Shown in pieces: positions 8,557 through 16,814 of a stretch of DNA of 64,000 nucleotides. The stretch lies in assembly GCF_015704895.1 (NCBI RefSeq), contig NZ_JADQWB010000008.1, positions 1 to 64,000 of the forward strand. Reading direction: 5' to 3'. Source of the stretch: Agrobacterium leguminum (lineage in GTDB: Bacteria; Pseudomonadota; Alphaproteobacteria; Rhizobiales; Rhizobiaceae). The notes below the pieces were generated by a model. That model saw only the letters and a list, made by a program, of their open reading frames with translations. It was not told where the DNA came from and did no database searches. Every line of letters begins with the position of its first letter. Position 1 is the stretch's first letter. The translations under genes and the position numbers were made by a program.

Positions 8557-9336
8557 TCAGGCGGCCGAAAATCTCGGCAGGCTCGCGATCAGCCGATGCA
8601 ACGTGTCGATGGTGGAGAAATCCGCGATGCCATCCACCAGAGCGGGACGGAAATGCCGCTGGAAGGCAGCCACGGCGCCTTCGGTTTTCTCGCAATAAGC
8701 GCCTGTAATTTCAACGCCATAACCATAGATGGACAGCATCGACTGCAGCGCTTCGACCGGTTGGCCATGATCGCCGCGCTGGAAAAAACGGCCGCCACGG
8801 ATCGGCGCAGGCTCCACCCAATGGCCGACACCGTGCTGCGACAGGATGTCCCACGGGAATTTTTCACCCGGATCGACCTTGCGGATCGGCGCGACATCCG
8901 AGTGCGCCAGCACCCTTTCAGGGGCGATAGACCAGCGCTGGCCGCAATCGCGACACAATTCGATGACGGCTTCCACCTGTTTCTTCGGAAATTCCGGCAG
9001 GCCGCCGGGATGGCCCTGATTGGCGATCTCGATGCCGATGGAGCGGGAATTGATGTCCTCATCCCCCGCCCAGATGCTTTTACCAGCGTGCCAGGCACGG
9101 CGGGTTTCAGGCACGAGCTGGATGACGCGCCCGTCCTCGAAGACGAAATAATGGCTGGAAACCTGACTTTCCGGATTGCAGAGCCACGACAGCGCGCCGT
9201 CGGCCGTCGTCATGCCGGTATAATGCAGCAGAATAATATCGGGGCCGGCCACACCCAGCCTTTCGCCATGGTTAGGCGAAGGCGCAACGGCTGCGCCCCC
9301 GAAATCCGGGGTAAAATCCGGCAGACATTCACTCAT
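8557..9336 (-). CDS. N-acetylmuramoyl-L-alanine amidase, AmiD type, with peptidoglycan-binding domain
   Basis: Zinc amidase that removes the stem peptide from muramic acid. It has 259 residues and two domains: Amidase_2 (about 25-165), with zinc ligands recognisable as His38 in LLHYTG and the later HSDVAP motif, and a PG_binding_1 domain (about 185-250) beginning with GDHGQPVEALQSML. No signal peptide is obvious, so the site of action (cytoplasmic recycling, as in AmpD, or periplasmic) is uncertain. The start overlaps the stop of the TerB-DnaJ gene by four bases, so translation is coupled. Confidence 0.93.
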   Translation of the reverse strand: MSECLPDFTPDFGGAAVAPSPNHGERLGVAGPDIILLHYTGMTTADGALSWLCNPESQVSSHYFVFEDGRVIQLVPETRRAWHAGKSIWAGDEDINSRSIGIEIANQGHPGGLPEFPKKQVEAVIELCRDCGQRWSIAPERVLAHSDVAPIRKVDPGEKFPWDILSQHGVGHWVEPAPIRGGRFFQRGDHGQPVEALQSMLSIYGYGVEITGAYCEKTEGAVAAFQRHFRPALVDGIADFSTIDTLHRLIASLPRFSAA

Positions 9337-10073
9337 GCGACGCGGCGTTCTTTCTCGATGGCCGCATAGGCGGCGTTGAGAGCCGCCATACGCTCATTCG
9401 CGGCCGCATGCAATTCCATGGGAACGCCGCGTGCAATGAGCTTGTCAGGATGGTGTTCGGCAACCAGCGAACGATAACGCCGGCGAATATCGGAAAAATC
9501 GTCGGAAGGCGAAACGCCGAGCACGCGATAGGGGTCGCGCCCGTCCATATGGACATGCCGCGCCATGATCGTTTCGAAGTGATCTTCGGTGATACGGAAG
9601 ATTTCCGCGATCCGGCCGAGGAAGGCCAGTTCCCGCTCATGGATCAGCCCATCGGCCTTGGCGATGTGGAACAGGCCGTCGATGACGCTTTCCAGCATCT
9701 CGCAATTGGCGTGCCCGGAACCGCACAGACCGGCAAGCCGCTCCGCATAGGCCTCGTAACCGGCAACGTCCTGACGGGCGAGATTATAAAGACGGGCGAC
9801 GTTCTTGGCTTCTTCTTCCGGAAAATCGAAGATTTGCCGGAAGGCGCGCACCTCGGCATCGTTGACGACACCGTCGGCCTTCGCCATCTTGGCGGAAAGC
9901 GCGATGATGGCCACGGAAAAGGAAACCTTGCGGCGCGTCTCCGGATCGCCCTCGAAAAGGGTGCGGATGGCTTCCACCACGCGCCCGAGCGCACCGCCTG
10001 CCGCGTCGCCGATTGCGCCGAGCAGCCGTTCCCACAGGGATGAAATTTGCAGACAGGCGAAATCGAACATCAT
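9333..10073 (-). CDS. TerB-like and DnaJ domain protein, DjlA-type co-chaperone
   Basis: Protein of 246 residues with a helical TerB-like region (about 45-170, with acidic KADGVVNDAE and KADGLIHERE repeats) and a C-terminal J domain (about 180-240) with the HPD signature in AEHHPDKL. J domains stimulate the ATPase of DnaK. In gamma-proteobacterial DjlA an N-terminal membrane helix is present; here the first 30 residues are only weakly hydrophobic, so membrane anchoring is doubtful. It forms a translationally coupled pair with the amidase downstream. Confidence 0.9.
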   Translation of the reverse strand: MMFDFACLQISSLWERLLGAIGDAAGGALGRVVEAIRTLFEGDPETRRKVSFSVAIIALSAKMAKADGVVNDAEVRAFRQIFDFPEEEAKNVARLYNLARQDVAGYEAYAERLAGLCGSGHANCEMLESVIDGLFHIAKADGLIHERELAFLGRIAEIFRITEDHFETIMARHVHMDGRDPYRVLGVSPSDDFSDIRRRYRSLVAEHHPDKLIARGVPMELHAAANERMAALNAAYAAIEKERRVA

Positions 10074-10389
10074 GCGACAAGCATGACGGGATATTGCCGC
10101 GAATGCAATATGTCCAGCTGGCCGGCGGCATTAACTTTTATTCATCTTTGCGACAGTTTTGCTTCAGGAACAAGAGAGCCGCAGACGATGGGGCCATGGT
10201 TTTCCACAGACGACGGGGAGCCGGCCACCGGCTATGCCGATTGAAACGATTATATTCCACCACTTTGCTCAAGCCGCTGAAAAGCCGCGAGAAATCGGCG
10301 TTTTTCTTTATAAATTCACTTTACACCTACACGCGGCTGTCGCATCCATTTGCCAGACATGTCTTTGGGTATATGTGAAAAGGAGAGCC
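10074..10389. other. Intergenic region, divergent promoters of djlA-like gene and pfp
   Basis: A 316-base gap between divergent genes. The segment nearest pfp is AT-rich and probably carries its promoter. The upstream extension of the pfp frame through this gap has no protein-like features. No hairpin, repeat or RNA gene was recognised. Confidence 0.5.
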
Positions 10390-11604
10390 ATGATGGCCAA
10401 ACAGAAAGTCGCAATGCTGACCGCGGGTGGCCTTGCGCCCTGTCTCTCTTCGGCCGTGGGCGGCCTGATCGAGCGTTATAGCGACATTGCGCCTGATATC
10501 GACATCGTGGCCTATCGCTCCGGTTATCAGGGCGTACTTCTGGGTGACCGTATCGAGATCACCAGGGATATGCGGGAAAAGGCGCATCTGCTGCACCGTT
10601 ACGGCGGCTCGCCGATCGGCAACAGCCGCGTCAAGCTCACCAATGCCGCCGATTGCGCCAAGCGCGGTCTGGTCAAGGAAGGCGACAATCCGCTTCGCGT
10701 CGCAGCTGACCGGCTGGCGGCTGACGGCATCACCATTCTCCACACTATCGGCGGTGACGACACCAACACGACGGCTGCGGACCTTGCCGCCTATCTCGGC
10801 GCCAACGGCTACAATCTCACCGTTGTCGGCCTGCCGAAGACGGTGGATAACGACGTTGTGCCGATCAAGCAATCGCTCGGCGCCTGGACGGCCGCCGAAG
10901 TCGGCGCGTCCTTTTTCGACAATGTCAGCAACGAGCAGAGCGCAGCGCCGAAAACCTTCGTCATCCACGAAGTCATGGGCCGCCATTGCGGCTGGCTGAC
11001 GGCCGCCACCGCCCGCGCCTATATCCAGAAGACCAGCGGCAACGACTATGTCGAAGGCCTGATGATGAACACGCAGATGAAGAACATCGACGGCATCTAC
11101 CTGCCGGAAATGGCCTTCGACATCGAGGCGGAAGCCGAGCGCCTGAAGGAAATCATGGACAGGAACGGTTATGTCACGCTGTTCGTTTCCGAAGGTGCCG
11201 GCCTCGATTCCATCGTCGCCGAACGCGAAGCCTCCGGTGAAGCCGTCAAGCGCGACGCTTTCGGCCATGTGAAGATCGACACCATCAATGTCGGCGGCTG
11301 GTTCCAGAAGCAGTTCGCCAGCCTCATCGGTGCGGAACGCTCCATGGTGCAGAAATCTGGCTATTTCGCCCGCTCCGCCGCCGCCAATGGCGACGACCTG
11401 CGCCTCATTCAGGGCATGGTCGATCTCGCCGTCGAAAGCGCGCTCAACAAGGTCTCCGGCGTCACCGGCCATGACGAAGACCAGAATGGCAAATTGCGGA
11501 CCATCGAGTTTCCGCGTATCAAGGGCGGAAAGCATTTCGACCTCTCTGCAAAATGGTTTACCGAAGTGATGGAACACGTCGGTCAGCCGTTCACAGCGGC
11601 CTGA
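10390..11604 (+). CDS. pfp: Pyrophosphate-dependent 6-phosphofructokinase
   Basis: Reversible phosphorylation of fructose 6-phosphate using pyrophosphate in place of ATP. It has 404 residues, with the phosphofructokinase core motifs: an N-terminal LTAGGLAPCLSS, TIGGDDTNTTA (phosphate binding), PKTVDNDV, and MGRHCGWLTAA. The Asp after GGD and the PKTVDND lysine are features of the PPi-using clade. The frame is open further upstream, but the ATG at 10390 has an ideal AGGAGA ribosome site. Agrobacteria lack classical ATP-dependent Pfk, so this enzyme probably serves gluconeogenic or reversible flux. Confidence 0.93.
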   Translation: MMAKQKVAMLTAGGLAPCLSSAVGGLIERYSDIAPDIDIVAYRSGYQGVLLGDRIEITRDMREKAHLLHRYGGSPIGNSRVKLTNAADCAKRGLVKEGDNPLRVAADRLAADGITILHTIGGDDTNTTAADLAAYLGANGYNLTVVGLPKTVDNDVVPIKQSLGAWTAAEVGASFFDNVSNEQSAAPKTFVIHEVMGRHCGWLTAATARAYIQKTSGNDYVEGLMMNTQMKNIDGIYLPEMAFDIEAEAERLKEIMDRNGYVTLFVSEGAGLDSIVAEREASGEAVKRDAFGHVKIDTINVGGWFQKQFASLIGAERSMVQKSGYFARSAAANGDDLRLIQGMVDLAVESALNKVSGVTGHDEDQNGKLRTIEFPRIKGGKHFDLSAKWFTEVMEHVGQPFTAA

Positions 11605-11656
11605 TTTTACGATAGGCTAAAATAATACGGCGACAGGGAGGGCAAGGAGGAAGAGA

Positions 11657-12292
11657 ATGTCTGGACAGGCCTGGCTGATTTTTTGTGCAGCATGTGCCGT
11701 TGTGTTCGCACTCCCCTCTCCCCTTGTATTCTCTGTCGCCTCCTATGCCGCCATTCGCGGCAAAAAGACGGTCTTCGCCTCCGTCATCGGCGGTGCGCTC
11801 GGCATCGTCACAGCCATGACGATTTCCGCCATTCCGGTGGCCGGGCTCGCCTGGCTGCCGCAATCCTTCGTGGAAATCGTGCAATGGGCCGGCATCGGCT
11901 GGCTGATGCTGTTCCTCCTGTGGACCTTCGCCACGCCTGCCGCCCAGGCGGCCAATGCCGATAATGACAATCTGCCGGGCAAATCCTGGAGCGGCATTTT
12001 CCGCGATTGTTACGCCATTGCCGCCCTGCGCCCGCGCTACTTCGCTTTCTTTCTGGCGTTGCTGCCGCAATTCGTGTCCACCTCCGGCAATGCAATTGAA
12101 ACGCTCGCCATGGCGCAGGCCGCCATCCTGCTTCTGGCGCTGGTGATTCTGACCGCGCAGGCGCTGTTTGCCGGGCCTACTCTGGCGATGGTGCGCCGCA
12201 TGTCAGGCGATAAAAAAATCCGGCCGAAATACCGCACCCACTTCATTTCCGGCCGCGCCGTCAGCGCCGGATACAGGCGCATCGCGGCCTGA
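11657..12292 (+). CDS. LysE family translocator (putative amino acid exporter)
   Basis: Integral membrane protein of 211 residues with five to six hydrophobic segments (about 5-27, 38-62, 70-90, 125-150 and 155-180), the LysE/RhtB layout. The typical short polar loop after helix 3 is replaced by an Ala/Asn/Asp-rich stretch. The C-terminus is basic. It starts 52 bases after pfp with a GGAGGAAGAGA ribosome site and may be cotranscribed with it. The exported substrate is unknown. The family's N-terminal GP motif is present only in altered form (LPSPLVF), so this is a divergent member. Confidence 0.75.
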   Translation: MSGQAWLIFCAACAVVFALPSPLVFSVASYAAIRGKKTVFASVIGGALGIVTAMTISAIPVAGLAWLPQSFVEIVQWAGIGWLMLFLLWTFATPAAQAANADNDNLPGKSWSGIFRDCYAIAALRPRYFAFFLALLPQFVSTSGNAIETLAMAQAAILLLALVILTAQALFAGPTLAMVRRMSGDKKIRPKYRTHFISGRAVSAGYRRIAA

Positions 12293-12428
12293 AAAATCGC
12301 CCGAAAGCCGGGAAGAAACGTCCCGGCTTGCCGCTATCCTTACAATAGGTTAATGAAGGCTCGACGGGACACTGCCTGCTTCGCTCGACGCGGGGGTATC
12401 GAAAGACAGGCATAACGAAGGCGGCAAC

Positions 12429-13511
12429 ATGCGAAATTCGGGAAAATTCCGCGGAAGAAGTGCACTTCTTCTGTCTTCCACCGTGGGTCTGGCACTGGCA
12501 TTGAGCGCATGCACCAGCGTCGAATATACCGCCAAGGAAGGGCCGAACGGCCCGAAGATCGCAACAGTCAATCCCGCGACCACTCCTGCGCAGACATCGG
12601 CGCAGCCGGCAACGGCCGAAGCAGCAGCGGGCGCGACCCCGGCAGCAGCAACGGTGCAGACCGCCGAAACCGCAACCCCTTCCCAGCCTGCAGCACTTCC
12701 CACCGCCGTCGCCGTCAAGGGCGGACGCGTGGCGCTGCCGCCGGCTTCTGAAATTGCTGCAGCCGCAGCCATCGCCGCCCAGATGCAACCGCAGCAGAAC
12801 GAAGTCGCCCAAGCGAGTGTGACGACATCTGCGCCGACCACAGCCACGGCACTCGCACCGACAAGCGCCACTCCGGCGGCCGTAGCCATCGAAACGGCTG
12901 ACGTGGCGGCCAAGCCGGCTGCCCACAATGCCGCTGCCGATCTGCCGCAGGTGGTTGCCGTCAAGGGCAGCTTCCCGCCCGCACCGCCGCCGCCCGGTTC
13001 GCCCTCCATCGGCACCGAGCTGACTGCGGAACGCAAAGTCATTCCGCTGCCGAAGCCGGACAGCACGGTTCTGGCCTATGCCGCCGGCCCGACCAATGCT
13101 GCGCTGGCCGCCATCCGCCAGAACGAATCGATGACGACGCCGCTCAATTCGGCCCCGGCCGGACGCGAAAAGCTGAGCGGCCTTATTACCAAATACGCCA
13201 CCATGTATGATGTGCCGGAAGATCTGGTTCACCGCGTGGTGCGGCGCGAAAGCATGTATAATCCCGGTGCCTATAGCAGCGGCAATTTCGGCCTGATGCA
13301 GATCCGGCACGCCACGGCACGCTCCATGGGCTTCGATGGCCCCGCCTCCGGCCTGTTCGATGCCGAAACCAACCTCAAATACGCCGTCAAATATCTGCGC
13401 GGCGCATGGGTTGTGGCAGGCAACGACCGCGACAACGCAGTCCGGCTTTACGCGCGCGGTTATTATTACGACGCCAAGCGCAAGGGCATGCTGCACGTTC
13501 TGCGCAAGTGA
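12429..13511 (+). CDS. Lytic transglycosylase lipoprotein (GH23)
   Basis: Predicted outer-membrane lipoprotein of 360 residues. The signal peptide ends in a lipobox (LALSAC, Cys28). A long Ala/Pro/Thr-rich linker spans about 40-225. The C-terminal SLT domain contains catalytic Glu274 in VRRESMYNPGAY, followed by GLMQIRH and NLKYAVKYL. The final substrate motif is RLYARGYYY in place of the common YNAG, so it belongs to a variant subgroup seen in rhizobia. The linker is long enough to reach from the outer membrane to the murein layer. It is a monocistronic gene. Confidence 0.9.
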   Translation: MRNSGKFRGRSALLLSSTVGLALALSACTSVEYTAKEGPNGPKIATVNPATTPAQTSAQPATAEAAAGATPAAATVQTAETATPSQPAALPTAVAVKGGRVALPPASEIAAAAAIAAQMQPQQNEVAQASVTTSAPTTATALAPTSATPAAVAIETADVAAKPAAHNAAADLPQVVAVKGSFPPAPPPPGSPSIGTELTAERKVIPLPKPDSTVLAYAAGPTNAALAAIRQNESMTTPLNSAPAGREKLSGLITKYATMYDVPEDLVHRVVRRESMYNPGAYSSGNFGLMQIRHATARSMGFDGPASGLFDAETNLKYAVKYLRGAWVVAGNDRDNAVRLYARGYYYDAKRKGMLHVLRK

Positions 13512-13649
13512 TGGCCTCCGGCTCTGTTATGCGAATGCAACCGCGCGGCTTTTCTTAAGCCGCCGGGTGTTTTCATTTCGTCATCCTGATTGGGCGGCGC
13601 GGGCTGGTTTTCCACCGACACCCCTATTCCCCGCCTTTGCCCACAGCCC

Positions 13650-13667
13650 CTGTCATCAAATTGTAGT
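13650..13667 (+). promoter_or_regulatory. Candidate Pho box upstream of btaA
   Basis: A perfect CTGTCAT at 13650-13656 is followed after four bases by TTGTAGT at 13661-13667, which matches the second CTGTCAT repeat at four of seven positions. Two 7-base repeats with an 11-base period is the PhoB-binding layout. The site is 43 bases upstream of btaA, whose orthologue in Sinorhizobium is PhoB-controlled. Confidence 0.6.
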
Positions 13668-13710
13668 GTCACGGCTGTAGACGCCTCTCAATCGACTGAG
13701 AGGTGAACAA

Positions 13711-14961
13711 ATGACGAGTGCGGCACCCAAGACCGGCTTCAGCAAGAACACGAAACTGAAGTCCGCATTGCTCCAGCACAAGGCACTCTCCAAAAGCGGT
13801 CTGTCCGAGCGCTTCTTCGGCGTCCTCTTTTCCGGCCTCGTCTATCCGCAGATATGGGAAGACCCGGAAATCGACATGGAAGCGATGGAGCTTGGCGAAG
13901 GTCATCGCATCGTCACCATCGGCTCGGGCGGCTGCAACATGCTGGCCTATCTCTCCCGCAATCCGGCCAGCATCGATGTCGTGGACCTCAACCCGCACCA
14001 CATCGCGCTGAACAAGCTGAAGCTCGCCGCCTTCCGCCATCTGCCCGCCCATCAGGACGTGGTGCGCCACTTCGGCCGCGCCAATACGCGCAGCAACAGC
14101 CACGGTTACGACCGCTTCATCGCCGAGCATCTCGACGCCACGACCAAGGCTTACTGGTCGAAGCGCACCCTTTCCGGCCGCCGCCGCATCTCTGTCTTCG
14201 ACAGGAACATCTATCGCACCGGCCTGCTCGGCCGCTTCATCGGCGCCGGCCATCTCATGGCCCGGCTGCACGGCGTGAAACTCACCGAAATGGCCAAGAC
14301 CCGGACGCTGGACGAACAGCGCCAGTTTTTCGACAGCAAGGTGGCGCCGCTGTTCGACAAGCCGGTCGTGCGCTGGCTGACGAAGCGCAAAAGCTCGCTG
14401 TTCGGCCTCGGCATTCCGCCTCGGCAATATGACGAGCTGGCCAGCCTTTCCGCCAATGGCACGGTTGCATCCGTGCTGAAGGAGCGGCTGGAAAAGCTCG
14501 CCTGCAACTTCCCGCTCAGCGACAATTATTTCGCCTGGCAGGCCTTTGCGCGCCGTTATCCCGAACCGCATGAGGGCGCGCTGCCCGCCTATCTCAAGCC
14601 GGAATATTACGAGACGATCCGCAACAACACCGCCCGCGTCGCGGTGCACCACGCCACCTATACCGAACTTCTCTCCAGAAAGCCGGCAAGCGCCGTCGAC
14701 CGCTATATCCTCCTCGATGCGCAGGACTGGATGACGGACACGCAGCTCAACGAATTGTGGTCGCAGATCAGCCGCACCGCCGCATCGGGCGCGCGCGTCA
14801 TCTTCCGCACAGCGGCCGAAAAGAGCGTCATCGAAGGCCGGCTTTCGCCTGACATCCGCAACCAGTGGGTCTATCTCGAAGAGCGCTCCAATGAGCTCAA
14901 CGCCATGGACCGCTCAGCCATCTACGGCGGTTTCCATATCTACCAGAGGGCTATGGCATGA
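13711..14961 (+). CDS. btaA: S-adenosylmethionine:diacylglycerol 3-amino-3-carboxypropyltransferase BtaA
   Basis: First enzyme of the phosphorus-free betaine lipid DGTS: transfers the 3-amino-3-carboxypropyl group of SAM to diacylglycerol, giving diacylglyceryl-homoserine. It has 416 residues, DUF3419 family. The SAM pocket appears as TIGSGGCNMLAYL with VVDLNPHHIALNKLKL after it. The N-terminus contains YPQIWEDPEID, conserved in this family. The stop overlaps the btaB start by four bases. The Pho-box-like site upstream fits the known role in replacing phospholipids during phosphate starvation. Confidence 0.93.
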   Translation: MTSAAPKTGFSKNTKLKSALLQHKALSKSGLSERFFGVLFSGLVYPQIWEDPEIDMEAMELGEGHRIVTIGSGGCNMLAYLSRNPASIDVVDLNPHHIALNKLKLAAFRHLPAHQDVVRHFGRANTRSNSHGYDRFIAEHLDATTKAYWSKRTLSGRRRISVFDRNIYRTGLLGRFIGAGHLMARLHGVKLTEMAKTRTLDEQRQFFDSKVAPLFDKPVVRWLTKRKSSLFGLGIPPRQYDELASLSANGTVASVLKERLEKLACNFPLSDNYFAWQAFARRYPEPHEGALPAYLKPEYYETIRNNTARVAVHHATYTELLSRKPASAVDRYILLDAQDWMTDTQLNELWSQISRTAASGARVIFRTAAEKSVIEGRLSPDIRNQWVYLEERSNELNAMDRSAIYGGFHIYQRAMA

Positions 14962-15677
14962 AAACCATCGGCGAGAATGTGGGCCTTGCAGACAGCGCGC
15001 ATGCGAGCCTGATGGACCGCATGTATCGCCACCAGCGGCATATCTACGATATCACCCGCAAATATTACCTTCTCGGCCGTGACAGGACCATTTCCGGCCT
15101 CGATGTGCCGAAGGGCGGCACGCTGTTGGAAGTCGGCTGCGGCACCGGCCGCAACCTACTGCTGGCCAGCCGCAAGTTTCCGCAGGCGAGACTGTTCGGC
15201 CTCGACATTTCGGCCGAAATGCTGCTGACCGCAGCCGAGAATTTCGCCGGCAAGGCGGAACGCCCCATTCTGCGCGTGGCCGACGCCACTGCTTTTCGCG
15301 CCTCCGAATTCGGCCAGCCCGACGGCTTCGACCGCGTCATGATCCCCTATGCGCTGTCGATGATACCGGACTGGGAAAAGGCGATCGAACAGGCGCTCAC
15401 GGCGCTGAAACCCGGTGGCTCGCTGCATATCGTCGATTTCGGCCAGCAGGAACAATTGCCGAAGTGGTTCCGCACCCTTCTGCAGGCCTGGCTCAGCCGT
15501 TTCCACGTCACGCCCCGCGCCAATCTTCGCTATGTTCTGGCCAATATGGCCGGCCGTTTCGACGGTAATCTCGAATTCGAGGAAATCGCCCGGGGTTATG
15601 CCTGGCGGGCTGTCATCACGCTTCCGGTTGCCGAAGCGCAGCAGCCGAAAATCCACCGCATCTTGGCCGACGCCTGA
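14958..15677 (+). CDS. btaB: Diacylglyceryl-homoserine N-methyltransferase BtaB
   Basis: Methylates diacylglyceryl-homoserine three times with SAM to give DGTS. It has 239 residues, class I methyltransferase fold, with motif I as LEVGCGTGRNLLLA, an acidic motif II in LFGLDISAEML and LKPGGSLHIVDFG as the post-motif. The N-terminal MDRMYRHQRHIYDITRKYYLLGRD region is typical of the phosphatidylethanolamine/DGTS methyltransferases of rhizobia. Function is assigned mainly from coupling with btaA. Confidence 0.92.
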   Translation: MKTIGENVGLADSAHASLMDRMYRHQRHIYDITRKYYLLGRDRTISGLDVPKGGTLLEVGCGTGRNLLLASRKFPQARLFGLDISAEMLLTAAENFAGKAERPILRVADATAFRASEFGQPDGFDRVMIPYALSMIPDWEKAIEQALTALKPGGSLHIVDFGQQEQLPKWFRTLLQAWLSRFHVTPRANLRYVLANMAGRFDGNLEFEEIARGYAWRAVITLPVAEAQQPKIHRILADA

Positions 15678-15912
15678 TTCCCGGCGGATTGCGAAACCCG
15701 CCTGCGCGCATGCGACGTTGCCTTCAAGGCTCCGCCCGGCGAGGTTTCAGCAGTAAAAATCGCAAATCGCTTCAAATCCAGCGGCTTGCGAGATGCAAAA
15801 AAGCACCTTGCCCCTTGCCATAACCGCTTGTTTACCATGTTATGCGTAAATCGGGAGATACGGCGCGCCGTTTTGCGGCTGCGGGATGGGCAACACTTTC
15901 ATCAGGGTTTCA

Positions 15913-16692
15913 ATGCGGCTGCGTTTATCGGCACTATTGTCGGCTTTGCTGTTGATCGGCGGCTGCACCTCCACCAGCTATGACCTGCTGGAAACCGCAT
16001 CCGTTTCCAGGCCGAAATTTTCCGATACCGATCCGCAGGATTTCGGCACGAACAACCCGCACCGCCATGAGGTGCACGGCATCGACGTGTCCAAATGGAA
16101 TGGCGATGTCGACTGGCCGACCGTTCGCAAATCAGGCGTGTCCTTCGTCTTCATCAAGGCGACGGAGGGATCGGACCGCATCGATCCGAAATTCGGCGAC
16201 CATTGGCGCAGCGCGGCGGCGGCAGATGTTCTGCACGCGCCCTACCACTTCTATTATTTCTGTTCGACAGCAGACGCCCAGGCCGACTGGTTCATTCGCA
16301 ACGTGCCGAAGGAAGCCGTCACCCTGCCCCCGGTTCTCGACGTGGAATGGAACCCGGCCTCGCCCACCTGCAAGACGCGCCCGGCGCCCGGCATCGTTCG
16401 CGCCGAGATGCAGCGTTTCCTCGACCGCATCGAAGCCCACTATGGCAAGCGTCCGATCATCTATACCTCGGTGGACTTCCACCGCGACAACCTCGTCGGT
16501 CAGTTCAAGGATTACCATTTCTGGGTCCGCTCCGTCGCCGCCCATCCGGCCAAGATTTACGAAGATCGCAAATGGGCCTTCTGGCAATATACTGCAACCG
16601 GCGTCGTGCCCGGCGTGAACGGTCCGACCGACATCAATGTCTTTGCCGGCACGGAGAAAAACTGGCGGAAATGGATTGCTTCCGCCAAATAA
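15913..16692 (+). CDS. GH25 family muramidase (lysozyme), lipoprotein
   Basis: Predicted glycoside hydrolase family 25 enzyme that cleaves MurNAc-beta-1,4-GlcNAc. With the ATG at 15913 it has 259 residues and a lipoprotein signal peptide ending LLIGGC (Cys18). Catalytic-site landmarks are HGIDVSKWNG (Asp58), LDVEWN (Asp143, Glu145) and the terminal FWQYT. An ATG nine codons upstream is also open but would lengthen the signal peptide without need. GH25 enzymes are common in phages and Gram-positives, but here codon use and neighbours are chromosomal. It is another member of the local peptidoglycan gene group. Confidence 0.9.
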   Translation: MRLRLSALLSALLLIGGCTSTSYDLLETASVSRPKFSDTDPQDFGTNNPHRHEVHGIDVSKWNGDVDWPTVRKSGVSFVFIKATEGSDRIDPKFGDHWRSAAAADVLHAPYHFYYFCSTADAQADWFIRNVPKEAVTLPPVLDVEWNPASPTCKTRPAPGIVRAEMQRFLDRIEAHYGKRPIIYTSVDFHRDNLVGQFKDYHFWVRSVAAHPAKIYEDRKWAFWQYTATGVVPGVNGPTDINVFAGTEKNWRKWIASAK

Positions 16693-16814
16693 CACGGCCA
16701 AGAAGCAACACTTTTGAAAAATCGGCGTTGTTCTGCAGCGTCAGATCATTCGGTCCGTTTTTTTGTCGCAAACATATGGGTAAAGCGGGCTAACAACCTA
16801 TCGAGGAAATTCCC

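Noticed and set aside
12305..12329. Hairpin after the LysE-type gene
   Set aside because: Good stem (AAGCCGGG/CCCGGCTT) but no T run follows, so termination cannot be claimed.
12261..13496. 411-codon open frame antisense to the lipoprotein transglycosylase
   Set aside because: Gly/Arg/Cys-rich product typical of antisense to an Ala/Pro-rich linker; not a protein.
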